A stretch of 64,000 nucleotides of DNA from Desulfosporosinus cupriresistens (GCF_001707885.1 NZ_MASS01000013.1:1-64000); one strand, 5' to 3'; shown: positions 8,339 through 16,680, counted from the stretch's first letter. The notes: generated from the letters alone by a model not told the origin. A program made the numbers and translations.

Positions 8339-9244
8339 TTAAAAATTATCGTCCTCATCCCAATTGGGGTTAAATCGAAAGAGTTCAGCGGGTTTATGTG
8401 CCTTTCCCCTTTGAAACTCTCCGGTCCCGTTGACCATCTTCTCAATCTTTTGACGAAACTGGGCTTTATAAAGTTTTTTACCAAGAATAACTTCATAGAC
8501 CTTCTGCAATTCGCTTAGGGTGAAGCGTTGGGGCATCAGCCCAAACGCAATATCCGTATAATCAACCTTGTTACGCAAGCGCTCGATGCTGTACTGAATG
8601 ATGCGCCCATGGTCAAAGGCAATTCCCGTCTGTTCAACAACTTCTCGCCGGTACTCAATGGTAGTGCCTTTGACAATCTTGATGATCTTAATGACCGCAG
8701 ATAACGTGACTTCATCACTCATCAGTTCAAGCCGTACCCATTTCTGCTGAATAAAACCATCTTGGGTTAGAGTTTTTTCTTTTTTAAGTACAGTATCTTT
8801 AACCGTATACCACTTGGCATCCGCTGCATCGTCACCGGCTTGAATATCAAACTTTGTGGAATCCAATAACGCTAAATAAGAAATGCTGATCACCCGGGTT
8901 CTTGGATCACGATTCACTTCGCCCCAGGTATACAGCTGTTCCATGTAGCTGCAGTCCAGGTTGGTTTCTTCTTTAAGCTCTCTGACGGCTGCCTGGTCAA
9001 TATCTTCTGCAGGATTAACGAATCCCCCCGGCAATGCCCATTGACCCAAAAAAGGATGTCCGCCGCGCTTAATTAGCAGCACTTGGAGTTCACGATTCGA
9101 AAGGTTTCGTTGGTTGACTTCATCATCACTGGTAATCGTAAAAATCGCAGTATCAACAGTAACGGAAGGTCTTTCAAACTTCCCGGCATCATAGCTCTTG
9201 AGAAATTCTTCTGCTGTAAGCCCTTGATGGTCTCTTAATTCCAT
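8339..9244 (-). CDS. nrtR: NrtR-type Nudix transcriptional regulator of NAD metabolism
   Basis: A 301-residue protein with an N-terminal Nudix domain (about 30-165) and a C-terminal winged helix (about 220-290; RFTLSELQKVYEVILGKKLY). Family knowledge: NrtR binds ADP-ribose or NAD-related ligands and then leaves its operator. The Nudix box, G-x5-E-x7-RELKEET, is complete, whereas many NrtR proteins have lost hydrolase residues, so this one might still hydrolyse its ligand. I chose the ATG at 9244, eight bases after AGGGG; a GTG lies nine bases earlier. It leads the nrtR-pncA-pncB-nadE operon, and three TTAGTA/TACTA palindromes lie immediately upstream. Confidence 0.9.
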   Translation of the reverse strand: MELRDHQGLTAEEFLKSYDAGKFERPSVTVDTAIFTITSDDEVNQRNLSNRELQVLLIKRGGHPFLGQWALPGGFVNPAEDIDQAAVRELKEETNLDCSYMEQLYTWGEVNRDPRTRVISISYLALLDSTKFDIQAGDDAADAKWYTVKDTVLKKEKTLTQDGFIQQKWVRLELMSDEVTLSAVIKIIKIVKGTTIEYRREVVEQTGIAFDHGRIIQYSIERLRNKVDYTDIAFGLMPQRFTLSELQKVYEVILGKKLYKAQFRQKIEKMVNGTGEFQRGKAHKPAELFRFNPNWDEDDNF

Positions 9245-9265
9245 TGAAAGCACCCCTTAACTTAC

Positions 9266-9353
9266 TTAGTATTAATTTATTACTATCTTTTGTTAGTATT
9301 ATTTTAATACTATCTTATTGATTCGTCAAGAGTTAGTAATAAAAATATACTAA
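9266..9353. promoter_or_regulatory. three NrtR-like operators upstream of nrtR
   Basis: Three imperfect palindromes with TTAGTA...TACTA(A) arms lie at 9266-9285, 9293-9312 and 9333-9353. The middle one reads TTAGTATTATTTTAATACTA. They occupy the region where the operon promoter must be, which fits autoregulated control of NAD salvage. Confidence 0.7.
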
Positions 9354-9842
9354 CTATAATTGATTTCGCCGTTATGTCGTCGAAGGCTATCCCTGAGTAT
9401 AGCCAATTTACGTATCAGGGACCGCATTTCAGAAGTCATTGAAGCAGGGGGTGTGACACATAAAGAAAACCCGGCTTCGCCGAGCCTGCGAAGGCGAAAC
9501 CGTTGGTTGCACTTATGCTTAGACGAAGACACTGTCTTCGCGCGTATTAAGACTTCTTGCAGTATATAACGCAAGTTTATACTTTCTGGTAGTACAAAAA
9601 AGCCCGCGGAAAATCGCAGGCGTTCACATATAATTCTATTTCTTTAAGCGCGCGGCGATATGATATAAAACCGCCACCCGTTTTAGTACTATACTCTAAG
9701 GATTTGCCAGGCAATACTTGCGTAAAGATGGTGAAATTACTAGTAAAATATACAACTTTTAAAAATTAGTTTGCATTTCATTTTTAAGCATTGTATGGTG
9801 AAAAAGGACCGGTCACAATGTTATGAAAGAGGATACCAGACA
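9354..9842. other. intergenic stretch with dispersed repeat and small hairpins
   Basis: No gene is recognised. A compact element with a hairpin sits at 9523-9562 and recurs near 17735. Around 9460-9500 GGCTTCGCC-type inverted repeats appear. A likely promoter for the GyrI-like gene cannot be picked with confidence. Confidence 0.4.
9523..9562. repeat. dispersed 39-40 bp element with 8-bp hairpin
   Basis: The element starts ACGAAGACACTGTCTTCGC and ends CTTCTTGCAG. A second copy lies at 17735-17773, differing at a few positions and by one base in length. The arms CGAAGACA / TGTCTTCG pair perfectly around a single base. Partial further copies of TTCTTGCAGACACTGTCT follow the second copy. Confidence 0.6.
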
Positions 9843-10313
9843 ATGAACATGAATATTGAAACTATCCAATCGTGCTCTATTGCGTATATACGACAAATAG
9901 GAGCTTATGGTGAGGAAAATATTCAGACTATGGAACAATTGAAACACTGGGCAAAAGCCAACAACCTAATGAACAGTAAAGCGGTGATTTTTGGCATTGC
10001 ACATGATAATCCGCAAACAACATCACCTGAGAATTGTCGCTATGATGCTTGCATTCTCCTTGCTGATGAACACTTTCCGGCAGGCGCTAATGTACAGCAT
10101 GGTGAAATCGCCGGAGGAAAGTATTCGGTTTTTACAGTGAAACACACAGCCGAAGCTGTAGAGCGGGCTTGGGTAGAAATCTTCCCGGTATTGTCCGAAA
10201 GCGGTTATCTTCCTGACACTACACGACCGATTTTGGAGCGTTATGCGGCTGAAAAGGTTGAGCAGCATCTTTGCGAAATCTGTGTCCCGATTTGTTGTTT
10301 AGCAATATGCTAA
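9843..10313 (+). CDS. GyrI-like / AraC effector-binding domain protein
   Basis: A 156-residue single-domain protein of the GyrI-like small-molecule-binding superfamily (SbmC-like; the effector domain also seen in BmrR and AraC-type regulators). Visible signs are the opening strand SIAYIRQIGAYGE, the central IFGIAHDNPQTT, CRYDACILL and GEIAGGKYSVFTVKHTAE blocks, and the closing LCEICVPI. There is no DNA-binding domain, so it may sequester or sense toxic compounds. I prefer the ATG at 9843, after GAGGA; an earlier in-frame ATG at 9771 has no such site. It is flanked by non-coding DNA. Confidence 0.8.
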   Translation: MNMNIETIQSCSIAYIRQIGAYGEENIQTMEQLKHWAKANNLMNSKAVIFGIAHDNPQTTSPENCRYDACILLADEHFPAGANVQHGEIAGGKYSVFTVKHTAEAVERAWVEIFPVLSESGYLPDTTRPILERYAAEKVEQHLCEICVPICCLAIC

Positions 10314-10427
10314 CCTGATCTATCGGAACGGTTCCTGATTGCAACGACGTCATTCCGTCTACACCCTGGGAATTGATTTTAGTACGAATCAGATCTCAGT
10401 CTTTATTGAAAAACTCCAAAAGAGCGG

Positions 10428-10946
10428 TTAGCTAAAAAGGTCTATCCCGATTTGCGAAGAACCTTGAACCTCTTCTCTAAGGTCTTCCTCTAAATTGGGT
10501 AAATTCATTGCTATTGTTGCCAATTGGTCACAGCGCTCGTTTTCTGGATTCCCTGCATGACCTCGTACCCAAATAAACTTGACCTCATGTTTTTGGATCA
10601 TCGCCCATAGTCTTTTCCAAAGATCTACGTTCTTGACCTCTTCTGTCTTAGTCCTCATCCACCCTTTTCGCATCCAATTAATGATCCATCTCTGTTCAAT
10701 GGCTTCTGTCAAATATTTCGAATCACTATAGATGGTCACTCTGCATTTTTCCTTTAAAGCCTCCAGTCCTTTGATAGCAGCCATTAGCTCCATCCGGTTA
10801 TTGGTTGTATTGGCGTATCCCCCGGATAATTCTTTTCTCTTGTTATTGTATAAAAGTACAACCCCATATCCCCCATTGCCGCCGGGATTGCTGATACATC
10901 CTCCATCGGTATAGATGTCAACTTGTTTCAGTTCTTGATCATTCAT
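10428..10946 (-). CDS. rnhA: ribonuclease HI
   Basis: A 172-residue RNase H that cuts the RNA strand of RNA-DNA hybrids. The catalytic acidic residues appear in order: Asp in VDIYTDGGCISNPGGNGGYG, Glu in NRMELMAAIKGLEAL, Asp in VTIYSDSKYL, then the His of WVRGHAGNPENERCDQLA and the final Asp of that block. Length is slightly above the usual 150-160 residues because of an acidic tail (residues 152-172). The ATG at 10946 has only a weak ribosome-binding site. It is a single-gene unit between two accessory segments. Confidence 0.93.
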   Translation of the reverse strand: MNDQELKQVDIYTDGGCISNPGGNGGYGVVLLYNNKRKELSGGYANTTNNRMELMAAIKGLEALKEKCRVTIYSDSKYLTEAIEQRWIINWMRKGWMRTKTEEVKNVDLWKRLWAMIQKHEVKFIWVRGHAGNPENERCDQLATIAMNLPNLEEDLREEVQGSSQIGIDLFS

Positions 10947-11062
10947 GACCGGTCAGCTTCTTTTATCAAGGCGTGAGCTCCTGAGCGTGTTTGGCCTAAT
11001 TTTTTCTGTTCGATATTACGATGCACCGAATACTCCCCCTAGACTGTTTATCAATCCTTACG

Positions 11063-11190
11063 AACAACCTTTGACGCATAGTTTCTTTTTCGCCGAACTT
11101 TTCTCTTTTCCTTCCACCATTCACCAAATATTTCAAAAACTATAGCAAAGGGGTGCTTGTCAGTCACGAAAACTGAATGACATCTCTTTG
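11063..11190 (-). repeat. dispersed intergenic repeat, copy 2
   Basis: It shares with the 5524-5645 copy the blocks TTTGACGCATAGTT, TTTTTCGCCGAAC, CTTTTCCTTCCACCATTCAC and TTTCAAAAACTA. The terminal hairpin is decayed (GGGGTGCTTGTCAGTC...ACTGAATGACATC). Read on the minus strand, one frame stays open through both copies 1 and 2 with mostly conservative changes. Confidence 0.6.
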
Positions 11191-11262
11191 CTATTTTCAA
11201 GTGACACTATGATAAAGCCACGTATATCAAACTGCGTCGAAGCTTTATTTATTGAAAGAAAA

Positions 11263-11289
11263 AAAGCCCGACTATAAAATCGGGCTTCA
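11263..11289 (-). terminator. intrinsic terminator
   Basis: Arms AGCCCGA and TCGGGCT flank a short AT-rich loop and, on the minus strand, are followed by a run of seven T. It would end transcription coming from the Rpn-type gene and the XRE fragment. Confidence 0.7.
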
Positions 11290-11333
11290 ATTAGATCACT
11301 TACTCTGTTTTCCCTATGGCCTATAGAACAAAA

Positions 11334-11480
11334 TCAATCCTTGCTCATGGACTCCAATAACTTCTGAAGATAATCGAGTTGTTCCGGTGACAGCTTTCTG
11401 GCTGTATCCACAAGGCGGCGAAGTTCCGGCTCAAGCTGCGGTCGTTCCTCGGCAAAAAATTCTGTAAGGGTACAAGAACT
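11334..11480 (-). pseudogene. C-terminal fragment of an XRE regulator
   Basis: The last 45 codons read LTEFFAEERPQLEPELRRLV, then DTARKLSPEQLDYLQKLLES and MSKD, ending in TGA at 11334-11336. This matches the C-terminal tail of the intact XRE gene at 16830-17132 (...LSPEQIDYLQKFLESLSKD). The helix-turn-helix part is absent: just upstream the sequence runs into the end of the Rpn-type gene. It is therefore a paralogous remnant, not a functional regulator. Confidence 0.7.
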
Positions 11481-11508
11481 CTTGTCGTTGTTGATTCCTA
11501 TATCCCAC

Positions 11509-12462
11509 TCATCCTTTTAAATTTTTTATTTCTTCTTCCGACATACCTACAATGTCGGAGATTACTCGAATATCCAGTCCTCTTTTTAGCATTTTTTGAG
11601 CTATTGTAAGTTTACTTTCTTCTATTCCTTGTTCTATTCCTTGTTCTATTCCTTGTTCTATTCCTTGTTCTATTCCTTGTTTCAAGCCTTGTTTTAAGCC
11701 TTCCTCCATCCCTTTTTTCAATCTCAATTCTGCTTCCCTTATTGCTGCTTTCTCATCAAGGATTGCTTTTTGCCTTGACCAGTAGATTTCACGGATTCTT
11801 GGGTCATCACTGGATTTTTCCCACTCTTCCATGGCTCTATTTAAGACAGGATCTTGCATAGCGATCTCCTCCAAGGTTTTGTAGATTTCTTCATCTTCTG
11901 AACCTTCCAACAGGAACAGCCAGCGCACTAAAGCATCTTCCCAAGGACTAACCAGTCCTTCTCTCCACTTTACCAGGAGCTTGGGGAGTTCCATGAAATG
12001 TATTTCCAGGGCCTCGGTCAGCTCAAACCCCTCTTCAATTTCGAAAAGTCTAAAGACACTGTGATAGTTTCTCGTCTGTTTAATATATCTGAAATCCAGG
12101 ATATTGATGGTTATAGTCTTGGCCAGCTCTTGATAGGCCATTCCTTCCCGCATTTGACGAGTATACATTTCGGCCCAGTAGAAAAGCGTCCGTTTATCCA
12201 TATCATACCTATTGGCCAGTTGAATTTCAATATTAACTTGAATCCCCTCATTAGTCACTGCCCGGATATCTAAGACAGACTTTTTATCATCCTGATAGTT
12301 TTTGTCGAGTTCAGGATTTAATAATTGAACTGAGGTTATCTGATTGTCGCGGGGAAGTTTGAGCGCAGCATTTAAGAAGGCTATAAGAATTGGCTCATTA
12401 CCCGTTTTGCCAAAGATAAGCTTAAAAGCATAATCAATTTTCAGGTCGATTAACTGTCTCAT
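11509..12462 (-). CDS. Rpn-family PD-(D/E)xK nuclease / putative transposase
   Basis: A 317-residue member of the Rpn/YhgA-like group (recombination-promoting nuclease, PD-(D/E)xK superfamily). It opens with the family signature LKIDYAFKLIFGKTGNEPIL. The nuclease core shows KSVLDIRAVTNEGIQVNIEIQL (Asp, then Glu-x-Gln) followed by KRTLFYWAEMYTRQ. The C-terminal part is a charged helix containing five GIEQ units encoded by near-identical 12-bp repeats (about 11625-11690), which can expand or shrink by slippage. The ATG at 12462 gives the expected N terminus. A fragment of a second copy lies near 17941. Such genes are mobile and often occur in many copies. Confidence 0.88.
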   Translation of the reverse strand: MRQLIDLKIDYAFKLIFGKTGNEPILIAFLNAALKLPRDNQITSVQLLNPELDKNYQDDKKSVLDIRAVTNEGIQVNIEIQLANRYDMDKRTLFYWAEMYTRQMREGMAYQELAKTITINILDFRYIKQTRNYHSVFRLFEIEEGFELTEALEIHFMELPKLLVKWREGLVSPWEDALVRWLFLLEGSEDEEIYKTLEEIAMQDPVLNRAMEEWEKSSDDPRIREIYWSRQKAILDEKAAIREAELRLKKGMEEGLKQGLKQGIEQGIEQGIEQGIEQGIEESKLTIAQKMLKRGLDIRVISDIVGMSEEEIKNLKG

Positions 12463-12805
12463 AAACCATTCTCCCCATACTTTCTTACGCTCTAATTATA
12501 CCATAATATGGGTGCTTAGTATATTATCTGTACCTGGGACTTCTCACCAACGATCTTGACTAATCTCTCTTTCTTTCACCTAGGTATTTTGCGCTGTCAA
12601 CTATTAGCTCAAAAGCTGACAAATCTTTTTTTGCAATACACTCCTGAAGCCCTACTGCGAGTCAGGCCAATCTCCTCTCGCCGTAATTTCCAGTAAGTGA
12701 TTGACTTCATCATCCCCGCAAGGATTATAGAACTTCTCTCAAGATCCTGTCACTGGGCTTATCCCAAGGTCATTATAAACCCCACCTCAAGTGTGGAGTT
12801 AATGT

Positions 12806-12833
12806 TCAAATTCGGATTCGAATCCGAATTTGA
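12806..12833. repeat. perfect 28-bp palindrome
   Basis: The arms TCAAATTCGGATTC and GAATCCGAATTTGA meet with no spacer. No T-run follows, so it is not an ordinary terminator. A related inverted repeat starting CAAATTCGTCA lies at 18928-18953. Confidence 0.8.
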
Positions 12834-12974
12834 GGAGACAAGCTGTCCGGATAGCTGAGCTGACCTACGTGGTGCGTCCACTGCTGTCATCCGTTCCCGG
12901 ATCAGGCATGATATCACACTCCTTGGAGCTAATTTCATTCATAGAATATGTGAGCATGCTTAAGCTGAAAAATA

Positions 12975-13002
12975 GGCGTCTATTCATTTTGAAATAGACG
13001 CC
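12975..13002 (-). terminator. intrinsic terminator of the MFS gene
   Basis: Arms GGCGTCTATT and AATAGACGCC enclose an eight-base loop. On the minus strand TATTTTTC follows. It lies 65 bases past the MFS stop codon. Confidence 0.75.
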
Positions 13003-13066
13003 AAGCAGTTAAAAATAATGTAACCATATAATCCCTGTGTTTTGGTTCAAAAATTAGCGAAATCTT

Positions 13067-14263
13067 TTAGTCTGAAATCTTCGCTTGACCGGCGGCTCTA
13101 TCCCAACCGAATAATTTCACCATCCCGGCTGCGACTAACAGCATAAGCAACGAATAACCGGTCATTGCTGCCTGAAAACTGAAGTATGCTGCAATTTTAG
13201 TTATTATCGGGGGACCAAAAAACATCCCGACTCCCCAAAAGAGATAATATGCCCCGGAAATGGTACCCTTTAAAGAGTTGGGCACGATTTCATTTAAGAA
13301 GCCCATTGAGGCAAGATAAAAAACGCCCATTCCTAAACTGGCGACCGTCAGTGGCAAGAAGATCAGCAGGCCGCTTAAGAATGGAGTAATCATTATCCCG
13401 CCTACGGCAACCAGAAGTCCTAAAATCATCAATATATTCCAGCCAAATCTGTCCGCTAATGAGCCGGTGATAATTTGCGAAATGCTTATGGCCACATAAA
13501 ACAAGGAAAAGAATAAGCCGATAGCCACTGCACTTAAGGACTTTTCTTGCAATAAAAACGTAGGAATCGTCGTGAGGAAAATTCCGTAACCAGCTCCATA
13601 TAAAGTGATCCCCAGCAAAGAAATACAAGTCTTTCGCTGTTTGATCAATTTTAAGATAGTCTGAAGATCAACCAAGCTCGTCCTCGTTGCTTCTTTCTTC
13701 GTGAGAGGCTCCACAAGAAGACTGATGACAACCGCGCCAGCTAAACAGCCAAACGAGTAGATCAGAAATACCGCATTCCCGGTCAATACCTTCGCCTTCG
13801 CCAATACCAATCCCAAAACAGGCCCCAAAGTTAGGCCGAAATGGATAGCGGCGTTGTATATCCCCATTACCTTTCCCTTATTCATTGGAAATTTTACTGA
13901 CAGTAACGCCGGAGCTAACGCCCAAACCGGCGCTTCGCCGACTCCTTGCAAGAGCCGGGCGGAAAATATCACGCCTGAACTTGTTGCAAAGAAAAATACC
14001 AATCCGGCTAAAAAACACAACAAATATCCAATGATTAGAAACAGCTTGAAGCCAAATTTATCCGACAAGCTGCCGATAGGAACTTGAAACAGTAGATAGG
14101 AAAAGGCGAAAGCCGAAGCCAGATATCCTACCGAATGCCCATTTCCATCCAAAGACACGACTTGTTGTGGTAATATCACAACTATCATGCCTACTCCGAC
14201 CATCATTAACAGGACCGCGAAGATTAATCCCCAAAGGGTTTTATCCCGAAGCATAGTTACCAT
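13067..14263 (-). CDS. MFS-family transporter
   Basis: A 398-residue inner-membrane transporter with 12 predicted hydrophobic segments. The motif-A loop after the second segment reads GSLSDKFGFKLFLIIG and its second-half repeat reads GSLADRFGWNILMILG; the fifth segment carries the AIHFGLTLGPVLGLV pattern common in drug-export members. Substrate cannot be told; multidrug or metabolite efflux is likely. The ATG at 14263 follows AAGGAGGAG by seven bases. It is monocistronic, ends in a good terminator, and borders a region of broken genes. Confidence 0.88.
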   Translation of the reverse strand: MVTMLRDKTLWGLIFAVLLMMVGVGMIVVILPQQVVSLDGNGHSVGYLASAFAFSYLLFQVPIGSLSDKFGFKLFLIIGYLLCFLAGLVFFFATSSGVIFSARLLQGVGEAPVWALAPALLSVKFPMNKGKVMGIYNAAIHFGLTLGPVLGLVLAKAKVLTGNAVFLIYSFGCLAGAVVISLLVEPLTKKEATRTSLVDLQTILKLIKQRKTCISLLGITLYGAGYGIFLTTIPTFLLQEKSLSAVAIGLFFSLFYVAISISQIITGSLADRFGWNILMILGLLVAVGGIMITPFLSGLLIFLPLTVASLGMGVFYLASMGFLNEIVPNSLKGTISGAYYLFWGVGMFFGPPIITKIAAYFSFQAAMTGYSLLMLLVAAGMVKLFGWDRAAGQAKISD

Positions 14264-14342
14264 TCGTAAGCTCCTCCTTTTTACCCTTTTCGGCCGAGGA
14301 GGATGCCGGTGATATGGTATAAGTCAGGCAATCCTTACCCGG

Positions 14343-14453
14343 CTAAAAGAGATTGTTCATAGAATTAACGTCGCTTACAGGAGGCGGTGGCAGTATCCCT
14401 TTTAGCAAAAAGGCAGCTTTGACTTTAAAGTCAGACTCATAGTTTTTAGACAT
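14343..14453 (-). pseudogene. possible truncated transposase OrfA, 36 aa
   Basis: A short frame with a proper start (AAGGAG, then ATG at 14453) reads MSKNYESDFKVKAAFLLKGI and then diverges to a proline-rich end and TAG. The opening resembles the N terminus of IS3-family OrfA proteins (MSKxYxxEFKxKV...). The rest of the transposase is missing and no terminal inverted repeats are seen, so it is probably IS debris. The resemblance is short and the call is tentative. Confidence 0.35.
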
Positions 14454-14786
14454 AAAAATCTCCTTTCTTGAAGCAAATAATGTATCCACCTATGAAGTGG
14501 GCTTTCCTTGACATTATAAGGGTTTGTTACTAGCGTACCATTCGAAATATATGTAATACTGGTATAAATGAAGAATTAAATTCAGATATGAATATTACAA
14601 GTTATTTAATTCTATAAAACTGTAGCTGAGGGCAGCCCGCATTCATCAAACGAAAGAGCGTTCCTATTTGGATGCTGCCACTCCGTTCCTCCTCGAAACG
14701 TTAGGTGAAGATACTACAGACTTCAACCCTCATTTTAATCATACGATTGAATTCATCAACCCGGTTAGCATCAGTTCGTAGGTAAT

Positions 14787-14982
14787 CTATTTGCAGTTCA
14801 AACCTACTTGATTTAGTAACTCTTTCATTTGGTTCTCATCCAGTTCATGTTCAACTAAAAACATGCCACGATCGTTGCAAATCTTGGGGATGAAACACAA
14901 TTTCGTTAACTATAATCCCCTGAGCAACGATGGCTTCCTCATAAGTGTCACATGCAACATAATTAGTATATACCTGAATCAT
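14787..14982 (-). pseudogene. small gene with frameshift
   Basis: A GGAG eight bases before the ATG at 14982 starts a frame reading MIQVYTNYVACDTYEEAIVA and on to NEIV. One base too many near TGTTTC then shifts the continuation, FIPKICNDRGMFLVEHELDE and NQMKELLNQVGLNCK, into another frame ending in TAG at 14787. Rejoined, it would be a protein of about 65 residues. I do not recognise the family. The flanking DNA from 14454 to 14786 shows no other gene. Confidence 0.5.
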
Positions 14983-15077
14983 TTTGTAAACTCCTTCGCG
15001 CTTTCTATTTATAGGGCAAGTACCAGCCCACCAAATTGAAATAGCCTGGGTTAGTCCTTCTTATGATTTTAGATTGT

Positions 15078-15644
15078 TTAAAATAAAAGTTGCTCTTCGG
15101 TGATATATTCCTTCATCTCATCTTTTACCAGTTGGACATTCTTCTGAGATAAATTATTAAATAAGTTTCTTGTATCTTCCTCACATAGACTTACGATACG
15201 TTCAAGATCTTCTAAAGTTTTAACCGTAAAAAATTCGTTACCTGGGACGAAATAAATTAATGTCTTCTTCTTTCTATTAATAAGGTTTATGACATTGTTA
15301 AGCGTACCCTTACTTTTCCCATTCCAAATCATAAAACCGTAATCCGCTTCTTCTGCCATCCTTATATCTTTAGCAGCATAAAACTCAAACCCCTTAAGTA
15401 TCTTTTCAACTTCTACGTTTACAACTTTCCAACTTCCTATATTATTTCTTGCTTTTCCTTGAGTTGCATATACAGATACATTCTGATATTTCATGCGAAA
15501 GAAATAATCTTGGACCGCTTTATCAACTCCAGCTGCGTCACCGACAATAACGTTCATTTGTCTCGAATAAATATTATTAAGTCTTTCCTCAACACGCTTA
15601 TTAAGCTTAGAAATTGCCCTAGGTCCTGCTATAAATACTTTCAT
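15078..15644 (-). CDS. SLOG/DUF2493-like nucleotide-binding protein
   Basis: A 188-residue protein with a Rossmann-like domain of the SLOG/LOG-DprA type. The first strand MKVFIAGPRAI is followed by the glycine-rich GDAAGVDKAVQDYF and later by YGFMIWNGKSKGTLNNVINL, the three blocks expected at the nucleotide pocket. Proteins of this group are believed to sense or process nucleotide-derived ligands and are common in conflict systems. The ATG at 15644 follows GAGGTGATC. It starts six bases after the stop of the frameshifted phosphoribosyltransferase gene and forms a cassette with it and a PLD-like gene. The C-terminal 50 residues are acidic and helical with no known motif. Confidence 0.7.
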   Translation of the reverse strand: MKVFIAGPRAISKLNKRVEERLNNIYSRQMNVIVGDAAGVDKAVQDYFFRMKYQNVSVYATQGKARNNIGSWKVVNVEVEKILKGFEFYAAKDIRMAEEADYGFMIWNGKSKGTLNNVINLINRKKKTLIYFVPGNEFFTVKTLEDLERIVSLCEEDTRNLFNNLSQKNVQLVKDEMKEYITEEQLLF

Positions 15645-15650
15645 TTTGGA

Positions 15651-16051
15651 TCACCTCGTTTTTGTCATGGTAAGTATATAGATATTCCTCAAATTCTGAT
15701 CCTGTCTCAGTATTTTCACACATTCAGTTATGGTCTCACCCGTACTATATAAATCATCGATAAGCAGTAGTCTAAAGGGCCTCTTAGCTTTTTTTACTGC
15801 GATGATAGTGCCGGATAAGTCTTTCTGACCTCTATCCATATTTTCAGCCTGATCATTTGAGGTTTTTGTAGCACTTGATCTGTAAAACTAATATCTAAAT
15901 ACGTCGCAATCGCTCGAGCTATTTCCGCTGCGGGTTGGAATGGTCTCTGAATTGAAGGGGGAACAGGTAAGATAATATCCACGGATTTAAGTATTGACCA
16001 CTGATCCAAAAAGGGAATGGTTAGACCCATAATACTCAGCAAATTCTTCAT
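15651..16051 (-). pseudogene. ComF-like phosphoribosyltransferase, frameshifted
   Basis: Two overlapping frames together encode one type I phosphoribosyltransferase. The first part (from 16051) gives VDIILPVPPSIQRPFQPAAE and IARAIATYL; the second gives RPFRLLLIDDLYSTGETITE, the PRPP-binding loop. The switch lies at an AAAA run near 15845, where one extra A would restore a single product of about 132 residues. It could be a true mutation, a sequencing error, or a slippery site. The missing N-terminal zinc finger of ComF and the position between PLD-like and SLOG-like genes suggest an accessory, not a competence, role. Confidence 0.65.
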
Positions 16052-16221
16052 TCATTTGCTAATCCCTGCCCAAATCTATTCATTTTTACAGTATTCCAGA
16101 ACCTATAATGATTGCCTATTGTGTGCGTACGACAGAAAGTGCGTCGCACAAAACGTTGGGCGGAGTTCTAATTCTATCATCGCTACCACAACAAGAATGA
16201 GAGGCGAAATACCGCCTCCCT

Positions 16222-16680
16222 TTACATGTTCTCTATACTACATGTCAATTCACTAGCAATATTCAGGCTATCAAGCCGCATGATACTTTCTTCTGCATTA
16301 CCAAAACTCAAAAGATTAATGCTTCCGTACCTCACAAGCCTTTGGTCAATAACTGCATATTTTTGATGAATCTGTGATTTAAAGATAATGCTAATACCGG
16401 CATTTTTCATTATATCTACCGTCTCCTGTATCCTACTTCTATCCTTTTCCTTAAAATCTTCACCAGGTCGTGTTACCACGATAACTCTTACTTTATTTTC
16501 CAAGGCAACTGTAAGATATTTCATCATTTGTAAGGTTCGCTTCCTCGTAATGAAAGGGCTGACAATCAATATCTCCCTTGCTGCATTCATAACATCATTA
16601 GAATATACCGAAAAAAAATTATCTTTATCAAAGATACTATTGACGGACTCCTCCGCAATTGATTCGCCTTTTTCTTTCAT
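16222..16680 (-). CDS. phospholipase-D-like domain protein, probably a C-terminal fragment
   Basis: A 152-residue protein holding one PLD half-site: HQKYAVIDQRLVRYGSINLL shows H-x-K-x4-D-x6-GS-x-N near residues 107-127. The preceding ILIVSPFITRKRTLQMMKYL strand-helix also fits. Isolated PLD domains of this type usually close long SF1 helicases. The ATG at 16680 has no ribosome-binding site, and the frame stays open for another 15 codons upstream into a dispersed repeat, so I infer that the helicase part was lost. It could still work as a nuclease dimer. About 170 bases separate it from the phosphoribosyltransferase gene. Confidence 0.65.
   Translation of the reverse strand: MKEKGESIAEESVNSIFDKDNFFSVYSNDVMNAAREILIVSPFITRKRTLQMMKYLTVALENKVRVIVVTRPGEDFKEKDRSRIQETVDIMKNAGISIIFKSQIHQKYAVIDQRLVRYGSINLLSFGNAEESIMRLDSLNIASELTCSIENM

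Larger units (their letters stand above)
12463..13066. other. intergenic stretch with gene debris and a perfect palindrome
   Basis: About 600 bases without an intact gene. On the minus strand near 12660-12715 a short frame reads GDDEVNHLLEITARGDWP and then stops, which looks like debris. The 28-bp palindrome at 12806-12833 and the terminator at 12975-13002 are listed separately. Confidence 0.4.

Noticed and set aside
11620-11700. CRISPR-like array in the repeated stretch
   Set aside because: The units are 12 bp, directly adjacent, without spacers, and lie in a coding frame.
12806-12833. Intrinsic terminator at the 28-bp palindrome
   Set aside because: There is no loop and no T-run on either side, and the nearest gene already has its own terminator at 12975-13002.
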